In this document: positions 1-8,832 of the stretch, one piece after another | Layout of the letters: the number at the start of each line of letters is the position of its first letter | Position numbering within the stretch: position 1 is the first letter of the stretch | Origin: Ga0074139 sp964515195 | Lineage (GTDB): Bacteria > Bdellovibrionota > Bdellovibrionia > Bdellovibrionales > Bdellovibrionaceae | DNA length: 35,728 bases | Reading direction: 5' to 3' | Assembly: GCA_964515195.1 (NCBI GenBank) | Contig: CAZETK010000035.1 | Location: forward strand, 1-35,728 | The notes under the pieces: model-generated | Seen by the model: the letters and a program-made list of their open reading frames with translations, nothing else | Database searches by the model: none | What the model was told of the DNA's origin: nothing | Position numbers and translations under genes: made by a program

Positions 1-3000
1 GGGAATGCTTTTGGAGCTGATGCCACATTAGGGACGAATGATAACTTTGCTTTGAATTTCGAAACTAATGATACAGTCCGAATGACTATCTTACCTTCTG
101 GCCAGGTAGGAATCGGAGCAGCGAGTTCGAATGCGCAACTGAATGTCACAGCGACTTCAACTGCTACAAATGGCTTCCTTCACGGACAAAAAACTGTAAT
201 GACCTATGCGCCTTCAGCAGCAACTTCTGGTACTGCGACTGCGGTATCAGGGAGAACAGACTATTCTGCTCCAGTCAGCAGTACAGGCTCGATAGTGGGC
301 GTTGAAGGATATTCTAGCCAGACCTCAGTTTCAACTGTGGCACAAGTCATCGGTGGCCTCTTTCAGACTACGAATAATGGTGTACAGGCAACATCCAACT
401 ATGGTGTAAAAGCGAAGGCCTTTAATATGGGAGGCGGCACAAGCCTTTATGGTTCTTATGGCGAAGCCAATGTCGCCGGCAGTATGACGACCAACGCTTA
501 CGGTGCCTATGGCTTAGTTACAACCAGCGGAATTACAACTCCCCAAATTACAAATGCCTACGGATCCTATACTGAAGTTAAAGAACCAATTGGTATTATC
601 ACGAACGGCTATGGAGTTTATATTGGCGACGTAGAAGCGACCAATAAATACTCGCTTTACGCCTCAGATGCGACAGCTCCATCTTACTTTGCTGGCAGTG
701 TTGGGATTGGAACGGCTTCTCCGGATGCCAAGCTTACAGTTCAAGACGGAGCCCTTCTGCTATCTGGTACCACTGGAAATACTCCAGCTTCAGGAGCTGG
801 CACGCGAATGATGTGGATTCCTTCAAAGGCTGCTTTTCGAGCGGGCAGTGTTAGCGGTGCCCTTGGGCATTGGGATGATGCTAATATTGGTGATAACTCT
901 ATGGCGGTGGGTGGCAATACTATAGCTAGTGGAGCTGCCTCCACAGCTATGGGCTCAAGCACCACAGCGTCGGGCGGGAATTCGACAGCCATGGGGTTTG
1001 GAGCTACAGCCAGTGGGCCAGCCTCCACAGCAATGGGTATGAATACGGGAGCGAGTGGGAATTCCTCTACTGCTATGGGCTACTTAACGGTTGCAACTGG
1101 TAACTGGTCAACTGCCCTTGGTTACTTCACTTCGGCTAGTGGTCAAGCCTCGAGTACTATGGGTTATGGCACAACAGCAGCCTCCTATGCCCAAACCTCA
1201 ATCGGTCAGTACAACTTACCAAAAGGTGGAGAAACCCCATCCTCTTGGGCATTAACGGACCCCCTTTTCGTCGTCGGCAACGGTACAGGCTCAGGAGCAA
1301 ACAGAAGTAATGCCATGATGATCTTAAAGAATGGTAACACCGCTATCGGCAATATTATCCCCGACACAGCATTGGATATTAATGGCGCCGTCACCCAAAG
1401 AGGAATCGCATCTCCAGCGGTCTCCCCGGCTGGGCAGGGAAGAATCTACTTTGATTCCACTTCCAATACTTTCAAGGTTTCACAAAATGGAAGCGCCTAC
1501 ACAGATCTTGTCAGCGCTGGAGGTGGTGGTGATATCACCGATGTCACTGCAGGAGCAGGCCTTACAGGTGGTGCTTCCAGTGGCAATGCTACCTTAGCAG
1601 TAGGTGCAGGTACTGGGATTGTTGTCAATGCTGATGACATCGCAGTTGACGTTGGAACTACTGATGGAAAAATCGTTCAAGTTCAAACGGGTGGAAAGCT
1701 CCCTGCTTTGGATGGATCTAGCTTAACCAAAATCTTCCCAGATCAAACCGGCAACGGTGGTAAATTCTTAACCACCGACGGATCTGCTGCTTCTTGGAGT
1801 GACGTAACTTCTGGTACTGTAACCGAAGTCACATCAGCCAACTCTTATATCTCGATTGCAAACGGCACAACGACTCCTCAAATAACCACCAACGTCGGCA
1901 CGACTGCTAATACTTTAGCCGCTGGAGATGACTCTCGTATTACTGGAGCTCTTCAGTCCAGTACTTATACCACAGACTTGGAAGATGTTGATACCTGCAC
2001 CAGTACTCAAACAGTTTACTGGAACACGGTTTCAGATAAGTGGGCTTGTCGAGATATAAATGTAACAACAGCGGGTGGGTTCTTCAAAGATGGGGGAAAC
2101 TCTCTTGGCGCTGGCGCTACTCTTGGGACAAATGACAATTTTGCTTTAAACTTTGAAACCAATGGTGCTAATCGCATGACAATTCTTCCCGATGGTAAAG
2201 TAGGAATCGGAACGACTAGCCCCAATAAGGCCTTTAAGGTTGTGGGGGATACAAGTCTCGTTAAAGCAAATTCGGGAGCAAATTCCTACCCAACTGGTTT
2301 AGATATCTATAGTGAGTATACGGGTTCAAACACTTCTCACAACTACGGCCAATATTTGCTTTCTTATTCTGAAGTAACGGGGGCTTCTCATTTTATAACC
2401 GGCCTCAAGGCCGAAATAATGCCGGCAGGAACCGGGGCTTATAACAATGCCATGGCGGTATTCGGACGGGTTGAAGCTGTAGATGCAATGACTGCCAATG
2501 ACTCTGTAGCCTTACGCGGCCAAATACAAAATTCGGGTGGAGGCACTTTAACCAATGCTAAGGGAATATCTGTCGATATAGTAAATTCAGTGGGATTCAT
2601 TACGAATGCTTATGGAGTCTATGTTGGCAACATAGAAGGCACAAACAAATGGTCCTTCTATGCTTCCGATGCCACGGCTCCAAACTATTTCGCTGGCAAT
2701 GTCGGGATTGGGGCGCCAACTCCTGGTGCAACTCTCGACGTCCTGGGCGGAGCGAATAGCACAATTGTGAATGTCGGCGGGACTATAACCTCCACCGCCT
2801 CTAATGCAATTGGTCACTCCACTAATATTACCTACTCTCCGGCATCAGCCACGACAAGATCAGTAAGAGGTGGAACATTCCAAGCCACCTATGATGCCGC
2901 CGCTGGCAATGACACTACAGGATCCGTGACTGGAGTTTATGGTATTGCCAGCACTCCATCGTTTAAAGGTGCGCCTAATGAATTGATAGGAGGCTACTTC

Positions 3001-5238
3001 TACGCAGATCGGAGTAGTAGTACAACTCCGACGACTACTGGAGTTAAAGCCTTTGCTAACTCTAGTGGTGGTGGGTCTTCTACATTTTATGGTTTAGATG
3101 CCACAGCTCTCGCTTTCAACACTAGCGGAGCCACTATTTACGGAAGTAGTTCGAAAGCCACGGCTGATGGGATGGCTGGCGTAACTAATGCTTACGGAAG
3201 CTATTCAAAGGTCTCTACTGGAACTCTAAACTTTGCTACTATTACGAATGCATATGGTAGCTATAGCGAAGTAAAAAGACCTGCTGCGACTATCACAAAT
3301 GGTTATGGCGTTTATATTGGAAGTGTAGAGGCCACCAATAAATACTCTCTTTACTCATCCGACGCCACCGCACGTTCTTACTTTGCAGGAAATATCGGAG
3401 TTGGAAGTGGCGCGACTTCGCCGTCTAGTGCACTTGATATTAACGGCGCCATCACCCAAAGAGGAATCGCATCTCCAGCTGTCTCCCCTGCTGGACAAGG
3501 TCGCATTTATTTCGACTCCACTTCTAAAACCTTCAAGGTCTCGCAAGATGGAAGCGCCTACACGAATCTTGTTGGTGGCGGCTCTGGCACAATTACGGAA
3601 GTGACATCGGCAAATTCCTATATCTCCGTTGCAAATGGCACAACCATGCCAATGCTTACAGCCAACGTCGGGACAGCTGCTAATACTTTAGCGGCCGGAA
3701 ACGATACTAGAATCGTGGGAGCACTTCAATCGACTGACTATGCAGCTGACCTCTCCCCTGTCGCTACCTGCAACGGAAATGAAAAACCCTCCTGGAATAC
3801 GGTCTCGGATAAGTGGGAGTGCGCTGCCATTACTGGATTCGTAACCACTGCCGCAGGTTTTGTTCAAAATGGAAATAGTTTTGGAGTGGATGCCGTATTA
3901 GGGACCAATGACAACTTTGGTCTGCACTTTGAAACCAATGGTGCTAATCACATGACAATTCTTCCTGACGGTAATGTTGGTATCGGCACGATAACCCCCA
4001 CCATGCGCTTATCCGTTGGCGACGGCATCCAAAACGACGGAGCTATCATTGCCAAAGGTTACGGAACTGTTGGAACAGATGGCATAACACTAACAGAAGC
4101 TGGAGCTGGAACCAGAATGATTTGGTATCCGAAAAAAGCTGCATTTAGAGCTGGACGCGTAACTTCAACCCAGTGGGATGACGCAAATATCGGCGAGTTC
4201 TCGGCTGCCATGGGATCCAATACTACAGCCAGTGGTTCTGCCTCTATAGCTTTAGGTAATGCGGCCTCTGCGAGCGGCGGCTCCTCTGTCGCGATGGGTA
4301 TAAGCACCACAGCAAGTGGCCCGGGCTCGCTAGCTTTGGGCGCAATGAATACCGCCAGCGGTCAAACTTCTACAGTCATGGGTTATAACTCTCAGGCAAG
4401 TGGAGTCAGCTCAGTTGCTATTGGTACGACTGTCAATGCTGGCGGGACTTCTGCAACAGCAATAGGAATGGGCGCAAATGCGAGTGGGAACTATTCTGTA
4501 GCACTAGGGCATACACTCACTGCCGGATCCTATGCACAAGTGACAGTGGGTCATATGAATATTCCAAAGGGAGGAGAAAACCCAACAGCTTGGGTGGCGA
4601 CAGATCCTCTGTTTGTGGTGGGTAATGGAACAAATACTCTTAATAAAAAGAATGCCCTCGTAATTCTTAAAAATGGGGATACTGGAATTGGAATCACATC
4701 ACCAAGCTACAAGCTTGACGTAGATGGTGATATTAACTCTACCACGCGACTTAGAGTTGCTGGTGCAGAGGTATGTACGGCTGCTGGCTGCACCACCTCA
4801 TCTGATATCCGATTAAAAGAAAATATCCAACCCTTACACAACTCTCTTGAAAAAATCTTGCAGCTTCAGGGTGTTGAGTATGATTACATCAATTCCGAAA
4901 AGTTCGGAGATCAGCATCAAGTTGGTCTAATTGCTCAAGAGGTTGAAAAAGTTTATCCAGAAGTTGTCAGAACAGACTCTGAAACCGATCTCAAGTCGAT
5001 TGCTTATCAAAACCTGATTGCTCCTCTGATAGAAGCCGTGAAAACACTCTACAATGACATCACGGACCTTCAAGGAGAAAACGTCATTCAAGCCAGACAA
5101 ATTGCTTCTAAGGCTGATAAAGATGAAGTGGATGCTAAGACTACCAAGCTCGAAGCCGAGAACAAAAAATTAAAACAAGAAAACGCCGAGATGAAAGCTC
5201 GTCTCGACAAGATCGAGAGGTTACTTAAAATAAACTAA
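1..5238 (+). CDS. Giant mosaic fibre/adhesin with YadA-like head repeats and C-terminal S74 chaperone domain (5' end outside window)
   Basis: The frame is open from base 1, so the true start lies upstream; an internal TTG at 52 is not credible as the start. At least 1745 residues are visible. Order, counting from base 1: an LGTNDNF...VGIG stalk module (about 10-40); a long G/T/S/A-rich beta region with ITNAYGxY units; a YadA-type head of repeated SxAMG...ASG units (about 299-400); a DINGAxTQRGIASPAVSPAGQG connector (about 460-500); a second stalk and connector set; a second YadA-like head (about 1399-1515); a Peptidase_S74/endosialidase-type intramolecular chaperone starting SSDIRLKENI (about 1600-1690); and a C-terminal coiled coil (about 1695-1745). 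This architecture matches the mosaic adhesive trimer fibres known from Bdellovibrio, which form trimeric surface fibres that contact prey. S74 domains normally self-cleave after assisting trimerisation. No YadA membrane anchor is present. The prey ligand cannot be predicted. Confidence 0.9.
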   Translation, partial: GNAFGADATLGTNDNFALNFETNDTVRMTILPSGQVGIGAASSNAQLNVTATSTATNGFLHGQKTVMTYAPSAATSGTATAVSGRTDYSAPVSSTGSIVGVEGYSSQTSVSTVAQVIGGLFQTTNNGVQATSNYGVKAKAFNMGGGTSLYGSYGEANVAGSMTTNAYGAYGLVTTSGITTPQITNAYGSYTEVKEPIGIITNGYGVYIGDVEATNKYSLYASDATAPSYFAGSVGIGTASPDAKLTVQDGALLLSGTTGNTPASGAGTRMMWIPSKAAFRAGSVSGALGHWDDANIGDNSMAVGGNTIASGAASTAMGSSTTASGGNSTAMGFGATASGPASTAMGMNTGASGNSSTAMGYLTVATGNWSTALGYFTSASGQASSTMGYGTTAASYAQTSIGQYNLPKGGETPSSWALTDPLFVVGNGTGSGANRSNAMMILKNGNTAIGNIIPDTALDINGAVTQRGIASPAVSPAGQGRIYFDSTSNTFKVSQNGSAYTDLVSAGGGGDITDVTAGAGLTGGASSGNATLAVGAGTGIVVNADDIAVDVGTTDGKIVQVQTGGKLPALDGSSLTKIFPDQTGNGGKFLTTDGSAASWSDVTSGTVTEVTSANSYISIANGTTTPQITTNVGTTANTLAAGDDSRITGALQSSTYTTDLEDVDTCTSTQTVYWNTVSDKWACRDINVTTAGGFFKDGGNSLGAGATLGTNDNFALNFETNGANRMTILPDGKVGIGTTSPNKAFKVVGDTSLVKANSGANSYPTGLDIYSEYTGSNTSHNYGQYLLSYSEVTGASHFITGLKAEIMPAGTGAYNNAMAVFGRVEAVDAMTANDSVALRGQIQNSGGGTLTNAKGISVDIVNSVGFITNAYGVYVGNIEGTNKWSFYASDATAPNYFAGNVGIGAPTPGATLDVLGGANSTIVNVGGTITSTASNAIGHSTNITYSPASATTRSVRGGTFQATYDAAAGNDTTGSVTGVYGIASTPSFKGAPNELIGGYFYADRSSSTTPTTTGVKAFANSSGGGSSTFYGLDATALAFNTSGATIYGSSSKATADGMAGVTNAYGSYSKVSTGTLNFATITNAYGSYSEVKRPAATITNGYGVYIGSVEATNKYSLYSSDATARSYFAGNIGVGSGATSPSSALDINGAITQRGIASPAVSPAGQGRIYFDSTSKTFKVSQDGSAYTNLVGGGSGTITEVTSANSYISVANGTTMPMLTANVGTAANTLAAGNDTRIVGALQSTDYAADLSPVATCNGNEKPSWNTVSDKWECAAITGFVTTAAGFVQNGNSFGVDAVLGTNDNFGLHFETNGANHMTILPDGNVGIGTITPTMRLSVGDGIQNDGAIIAKGYGTVGTDGITLTEAGAGTRMIWYPKKAAFRAGRVTSTQWDDANIGEFSAAMGSNTTASGSASIALGNAASASGGSSVAMGISTTASGPGSLALGAMNTASGQTSTVMGYNSQASGVSSVAIGTTVNAGGTSATAIGMGANASGNYSVALGHTLTAGSYAQVTVGHMNIPKGGENPTAWVATDPLFVVGNGTNTLNKKNALVILKNGDTGIGITSPSYKLDVDGDINSTTRLRVAGAEVCTAAGCTTSSDIRLKENIQPLHNSLEKILQLQGVEYDYINSEKFGDQHQVGLIAQEVEKVYPEVVRTDSETDLKSIAYQNLIAPLIEAVKTLYNDITDLQGENVIQARQIASKADKDEVDAKTTKLEAENKKLKQENAEMKARLDKIERLLKIN
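1379..1505 (+). repeat. Near-identical connector module in fibre gene, copy 1
   Basis: This segment encodes DINGAVTQRGIASPAVSP through to SQNGSAY. It is nearly identical at DNA level to 3437-3563 and keeps synonymous positions unchanged over long stretches. That points to recent internal duplication or gene conversion rather than ancient divergence. Confidence 0.85.
3437..3563 (+). repeat. Near-identical connector module in fibre gene, copy 2
   Basis: This is the partner of 1379-1505 and encodes DINGAITQRGIASPAVSP through to SQDGSAY. It is followed by the same EVTSANSYIS module found after copy 1. Copy 1, however, has an extra segment of roughly 90 codons (GAGLTGGASSG...) between the two, so whole blocks appear to be inserted or lost around this connector. 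Confidence 0.8.
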
Positions 5239-5418
5239 GCTGGAATTGAATTTGAAGTCCGCGATCTTAGCGTTCGAATAATTGGGTCAGGCCATCCAGA
5301 ACTATCTTGTTTCGATTGTTCTGTTCCTCCACCAAAAGAGCCAGATATTGCAAAGCCAAGAAGGTGACAATGCTAATGTGCAGTTTTGCACTGTCGGGCT
5401 CCGCAATCCCCTCGCTGC

Positions 5419-7428
5419 CTACGGCTCCGTCTTCTCGAGCCTCTTTAAAAAATCACTGACCATGGCTGTGCGTTGATCCTCTTTCCAAGGCCGCACGCCG
5501 TGGACATGTTCCACGTAAAGCTCAGGACTTAATTGCACTAAAAAACGACTGGGACTAATCGGACGCATTTGCCCGTATCGCTGGCGCGTTCGACAGCGGG
5601 TCATCATCAGCTTTTCCTGGGCGCGGGTGATACCGACGTAGAAAAGCCGTCGTTCTTCTTCGATATGGCCACCCAAAGTTCTATGGGGCAAAAGATCTTC
5701 CTCTAAACCGGCCAGTACCACCACTGGAAACTCCAAACCTTTCGAGGCATGAAGAGTCATCAACTGCACAAATCCGGATCGATCCTGGTCTTCATCATCT
5801 TGGCGAAGCATGACCATTTCACAAAAACTTTTTAAGGCTTCACGGGAAAAACCATTCTTGTGAAGTGAGTTTTCCAGAATACGACCGACGATTTCAACTC
5901 GCAGCCAACGGGACTGAGCGGTTTCTGATTTTGAAGAGTCTTTCTGCAAATACTGATAATAACCGATGGATTCAAAAAACTTCTTCCAAGCTAGGGTGAC
6001 AGCCCCTGCCGTGGCTTCAGCTTCCAGAATCTTGGACGGAAGCTCCCTAAGTGCTTGCAGAAAATCCTGCACACCCTTTTGAGATTGTGGATGAAGACCC
6101 ACTTCATCAATTCTCTTCAAAGTTTGATACAAAGACGTTCGATGGGCTTTGGAAAATCCAATCACCTTTTCCAAGGCCACATCCCCTATTCCACGATTGG
6201 GGATGTTCAAAATCCGCTTGAGGCCCAGATCATGGGACCGTAAAGACTGCTCTAGATATGTCATCACATCTTTGGCTTCTTTACGCTCGAAAATCGAAGT
6301 TCCCCCCGTTATCTGATACTGAATACGATTTTTACGAAGCTCTCCTTCTAAAAATGCGCCCTGAGAGTTAGATCGATAAAGCACCGCAATTTCACCGGGC
6401 TTTCTTCCCTGACGAAGCTGCTCCATAACCTCTCGGGCGATACCTTCAGCCTCTTCGGTTTCGTTTTCAAAAACAAAAACCTCGGGCAGTTCCTTCTTCT
6501 GAAAAACTCTTTCGGGGCGTAAAGATTTCCCATGTCGCTTTTCATTAAACTGAATGGCCTGATTGGCCAAAGCCAAAATCGGCTCATTCGAGCGATAATT
6601 TCGGTTAAGCTGAATAACCCGGCAGTTTTTAAACTCCTTGGGAAAATCCAAAATATTCTGCACCAAAGCGCCTCGCCATCCGTAGATACTTTGGTCATCA
6701 TCGCCGACAACCGCGACGTTTTGATCCTGACCCCACATCTCACGAATCCACTCCATTTGAATGAAGTTCGTATCCTGGAATTCATCCACCATCAGATAAT
6801 GGCATCGTCGCTGCACTCGTTCGCGAACCTGATCGTGTTCTTGCAGCATCTGCAAGGGCAAAAGCAGCAGACTCTCGAAATCCACGACGTTTAGAAGTTT
6901 TAATTTTTTTTCGTACTTTTCCTTAAGGACCTCACTCATATCTTCATATTCATCGTCTAGCGGCTCAAGGGCCTGTCGAGAGCGTTTCGCGTTGATAATA
7001 TGAAGCAATCGATCCGGGTCAAAAGCAGCCTTGGCCCCTGATCGAGTTTCCTTTAATAATTCACGAATCAAACTAGAGGAATCCGAAGCATCCAGGATTC
7101 CAAAATGAGGTTCAAGTCCCGCTTCTTGTGGAAATGTCTTTAACAACTGAAGCCCGAACCCATGGAATGTCCCGGTCCAAATCCCCTGGGCGCGATCACC
7201 CACTCGCTGACCTACACGATGTTTCAATTCGCGGGCCGCTTTATTGGTAAAAGTAAGGACCGTGATATTTTCAGGCTTGACGATTTTTTCTGAAACCAGG
7301 CGTCCCGTCCGAGACACAAGTACGGTTGTCTTACCAGAACCCGCACCGGCTAAAATCAAAAGTGGGCCGCCGTTATGAAGGACAGCTTCTACTTGTTCAG
7401 GATTGAGTCCTTGAGTCCAACTTTGCAT
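5419..7428 (-). CDS. rep: Rep-like superfamily 1A DNA helicase (UvrD/Rep/PcrA family)
   Basis: ATP-dependent 3'-5' DNA translocase/helicase. All SF1A motifs are visible: Q-motif LNPEQVEAV (8-16), Walker A AGAGSGKT (27-34), LTFTNKAARE (Ia), DEFQDTN (II, about 213-219), VVGDDDQSIYGWRGA (III), NRNYRS (IV), LMTLHASKGLEFPVV (V) and EERRLFYVGITRAQEKL (VI). Length (669 aa) and the C-terminal RYGQMRPISPSRFL segment are closer to E. coli Rep (673 aa) than to UvrD/PcrA (about 720 aa). The protein ends shortly after this segment, so the Tudor-like tail of UvrD/PcrA is missing. It is the last gene of a five-gene minus-strand run, 19 bp after the zinc-ribbon gene. Family assignment is firm; Rep rather than PcrA is an inference from length and C-terminal sequence. 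Confidence 0.93.
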   Translation of the reverse strand: MQSWTQGLNPEQVEAVLHNGGPLLILAGAGSGKTTVLVSRTGRLVSEKIVKPENITVLTFTNKAARELKHRVGQRVGDRAQGIWTGTFHGFGLQLLKTFPQEAGLEPHFGILDASDSSSLIRELLKETRSGAKAAFDPDRLLHIINAKRSRQALEPLDDEYEDMSEVLKEKYEKKLKLLNVVDFESLLLLPLQMLQEHDQVRERVQRRCHYLMVDEFQDTNFIQMEWIREMWGQDQNVAVVGDDDQSIYGWRGALVQNILDFPKEFKNCRVIQLNRNYRSNEPILALANQAIQFNEKRHGKSLRPERVFQKKELPEVFVFENETEEAEGIAREVMEQLRQGRKPGEIAVLYRSNSQGAFLEGELRKNRIQYQITGGTSIFERKEAKDVMTYLEQSLRSHDLGLKRILNIPNRGIGDVALEKVIGFSKAHRTSLYQTLKRIDEVGLHPQSQKGVQDFLQALRELPSKILEAEATAGAVTLAWKKFFESIGYYQYLQKDSSKSETAQSRWLRVEIVGRILENSLHKNGFSREALKSFCEMVMLRQDDEDQDRSGFVQLMTLHASKGLEFPVVVLAGLEEDLLPHRTLGGHIEEERRLFYVGITRAQEKLMMTRCRTRQRYGQMRPISPSRFLVQLSPELYVEHVHGVRPWKEDQRTAMVSDFLKRLEKTEP

Positions 7429-7447
7429 GACAGATCTTCAAATCATG

Positions 7448-7870
7448 CTAGCTACGATTGTGCATAAGGGTTTTAACTTCGTCCTCAAAGACCACTTGGA
7501 TCTTATCGCCCTGAACTTCTTTGATAAAGCCACGACCGAACTTCGGGTGATTGAGCACAGTGTTCACCTCAAATTTCATTTTAAAATTATATTCAGATTC
7601 AGGAGCAGTGGCATTGGACTGCAACAAAAGTTCCCATTGCTCACGATGAGACGATCGACTTCGGGCCGTTGCACGTGCGGCCTTCGCTCCGGCTTTTGCA
7701 CTGGCTGTCTTCGGCAAGCTCCAGGTCATAACCTTGCCGCAAACCTCACACTTCATTTTGGCCTGTTTCGGAGAAGTATGAACCATGACCATATGAAAGC
7801 GATCCGTATCGCACTTCTTGCAGAAGGTGTAAAAGGATTTGGCCACCGGTGGTAACGTTATCTCTGCCAT
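7448..7870 (-). CDS. Zinc-ribbon protein with Tudor/KOW-like C-terminal domain
   Basis: Unnamed 140-aa protein. Two CxxC pairs (C17/C20 and C41/C44) form a likely zinc ribbon. A basic Ala/Lys/Arg linker (about 55-75) follows. The C-terminal region (about 98-138) contains the core VLNHPKFGRGFIKEVQGDKI, and its V-H-FG-G-V-D-V-F pattern resembles the small beta-barrel Tudor domain at the C-terminus of UvrD/PcrA. The start at 7870 is set by AGGAAG seven bases upstream, and this SD overlaps the TAG stop of the preceding gene. It sits 19 bp before a Rep-like helicase that lacks such a tail. A helicase-RNA polymerase or DNA-binding accessory role is an inference; no function is known to me. Confidence 0.7.
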   Translation of the reverse strand: MAEITLPPVAKSFYTFCKKCDTDRFHMVMVHTSPKQAKMKCEVCGKVMTWSLPKTASAKAGAKAARATARSRSSHREQWELLLQSNATAPESEYNFKMKFEVNTVLNHPKFGRGFIKEVQGDKIQVVFEDEVKTLMHNRS

Positions 7871-7881
7871 GTTTTCACTTC

Positions 7882-8826
7882 CTAACTCATCAGAGTTCTT
7901 TTGGGTTGATAAATTGTCAGACTCTCGTTTAATTTTTTGTTTCCAATTTCGTAGGCGCTTAAGTAGTAAGGCCCTTTTTCAGCTTCGATGCATCTTTGCA
8001 AATAAATCATGGATCCTTCATCATTTGGATTGATCTCAAAACCACTGGGTCCAAAGTTTTCCAAAAATGAAAGATCTTGTTCACGTCTGAAAAACTTTTC
8101 CCACAAGTCGATATGAACCTGGGCTCGATAAGTAATGGTCTCACGATGGGAGTGAACGGGCGCATAGGATCCCACCACTTCCAACCATCCAAAATGGGAA
8201 TGAAGCTTTAAGGCTGGGCTTCCCCACTGGGTCATCCCTGAGCATTGCTCGACATTGGCGTACCAAAGACCGAAGGCTTTCGATAGAAAGCCCAGTCCAT
8301 AGAAATGATCTTCTTTAGGGACTAAAGAGTTCACAGAGCAAAGATTATGGGCCACCCACTCACCCTTGTGCATGGTCGGGATAATAATAAAAAGTGAAAG
8401 TGGCACCCAATCCATCTCGTCCAAAGATTGAATCGGGGGAAGATGGGGAGTTTTTCCAACGGGAGAGCCTTCCGGTGAGGCCGCCGCTGGATTCAGAACT
8501 TTTCGAACTGAGTCTGGAAGCGCATGGGGCTTAGCCGCAAACCCCGCCACAAACCCCGGCATCACCGCGCAATCATAAAACACCCAGCGAGGCATGGCCA
8601 TGTTGGCAGGCCCAAAAGCACGCTCTTCCAAGGAATAAATCCGATCCGCAAAATGAATCTGATCCAAATCCAAGGGGTTCTTCATGACAGGTGCATGGGG
8701 AAACCAATCCGTTTTGTGACGAGCTCCTGGATTGGGAATCTGATTTTCGGGCCGCACAAAAACGTAAGGCCTGATCTCACCACTCCTCAACCAGTCTGCT
8801 TTCTCACAAAGGTCATTAAAATTCAT
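7882..8826 (-). CDS. Conserved-looking protein of unknown function (315 aa)
   Basis: I do not recognise a family. The protein is soluble-looking, rich in W, P and H, with no signal peptide or membrane segment. Notable segments are VPLSLFIIIPTMHKGEWVAH, SHFGWLEVVGSYAPVHSHRE and a Pro/Ala-rich stretch near 120-135. The ATG at 8826 is preferred: AGGTG sits just upstream of it, and the alternative GTG at 8832 lies inside that SD. The stop of fumC (8833-8835) is only six bases upstream, so translation is probably coupled to fumC. The TAG stop overlaps the SD of the next gene. Codon use and reading frame look like a real gene. Co-transcription with fumC gives no clear functional clue. Confidence 0.7.
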   Translation of the reverse strand: MNFNDLCEKADWLRSGEIRPYVFVRPENQIPNPGARHKTDWFPHAPVMKNPLDLDQIHFADRIYSLEERAFGPANMAMPRWVFYDCAVMPGFVAGFAAKPHALPDSVRKVLNPAAASPEGSPVGKTPHLPPIQSLDEMDWVPLSLFIIIPTMHKGEWVAHNLCSVNSLVPKEDHFYGLGFLSKAFGLWYANVEQCSGMTQWGSPALKLHSHFGWLEVVGSYAPVHSHRETITYRAQVHIDLWEKFFRREQDLSFLENFGPSGFEINPNDEGSMIYLQRCIEAEKGPYYLSAYEIGNKKLNESLTIYQPKRTLMS

Positions 8827-8832
8827 ATTCAC

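Noticed and set aside
741..1028. Minus-strand open frame inside the fibre gene
   Set aside because: Its Pro/Ala/Glu-rich product mirrors the Gly/Thr/Ala repeats of the real frame; similar shadows occur at 4059-4310. There is no SD or family match.
1..5238. Fibre gene as a classical type V trimeric autotransporter or a phage tail fibre
   Set aside because: The C-terminus is an S74 chaperone and coiled coil, not a YadA membrane anchor, and no phage structural genes lie downstream.
5282..5476. 64-aa plus-strand frame after the fibre gene
   Set aside because: It has no SD, no recognisable domain, and overlaps the end of the helicase gene. The 180-bp gap otherwise shows only a small GTGCA/TGCAC hairpin and a direct GGCTCCG repeat, with no good terminator.
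6348..6785. 145-aa minus-strand frame in the helicase
   Set aside because: It is out of frame inside conserved SF1A motifs III-IV, which are intact in the main frame.
7427..7855. 142-aa plus-strand frame opposite the zinc-ribbon gene
   Set aside because: The minus strand has two CxxC pairs, a good SD and operon spacing; this frame has none of those.
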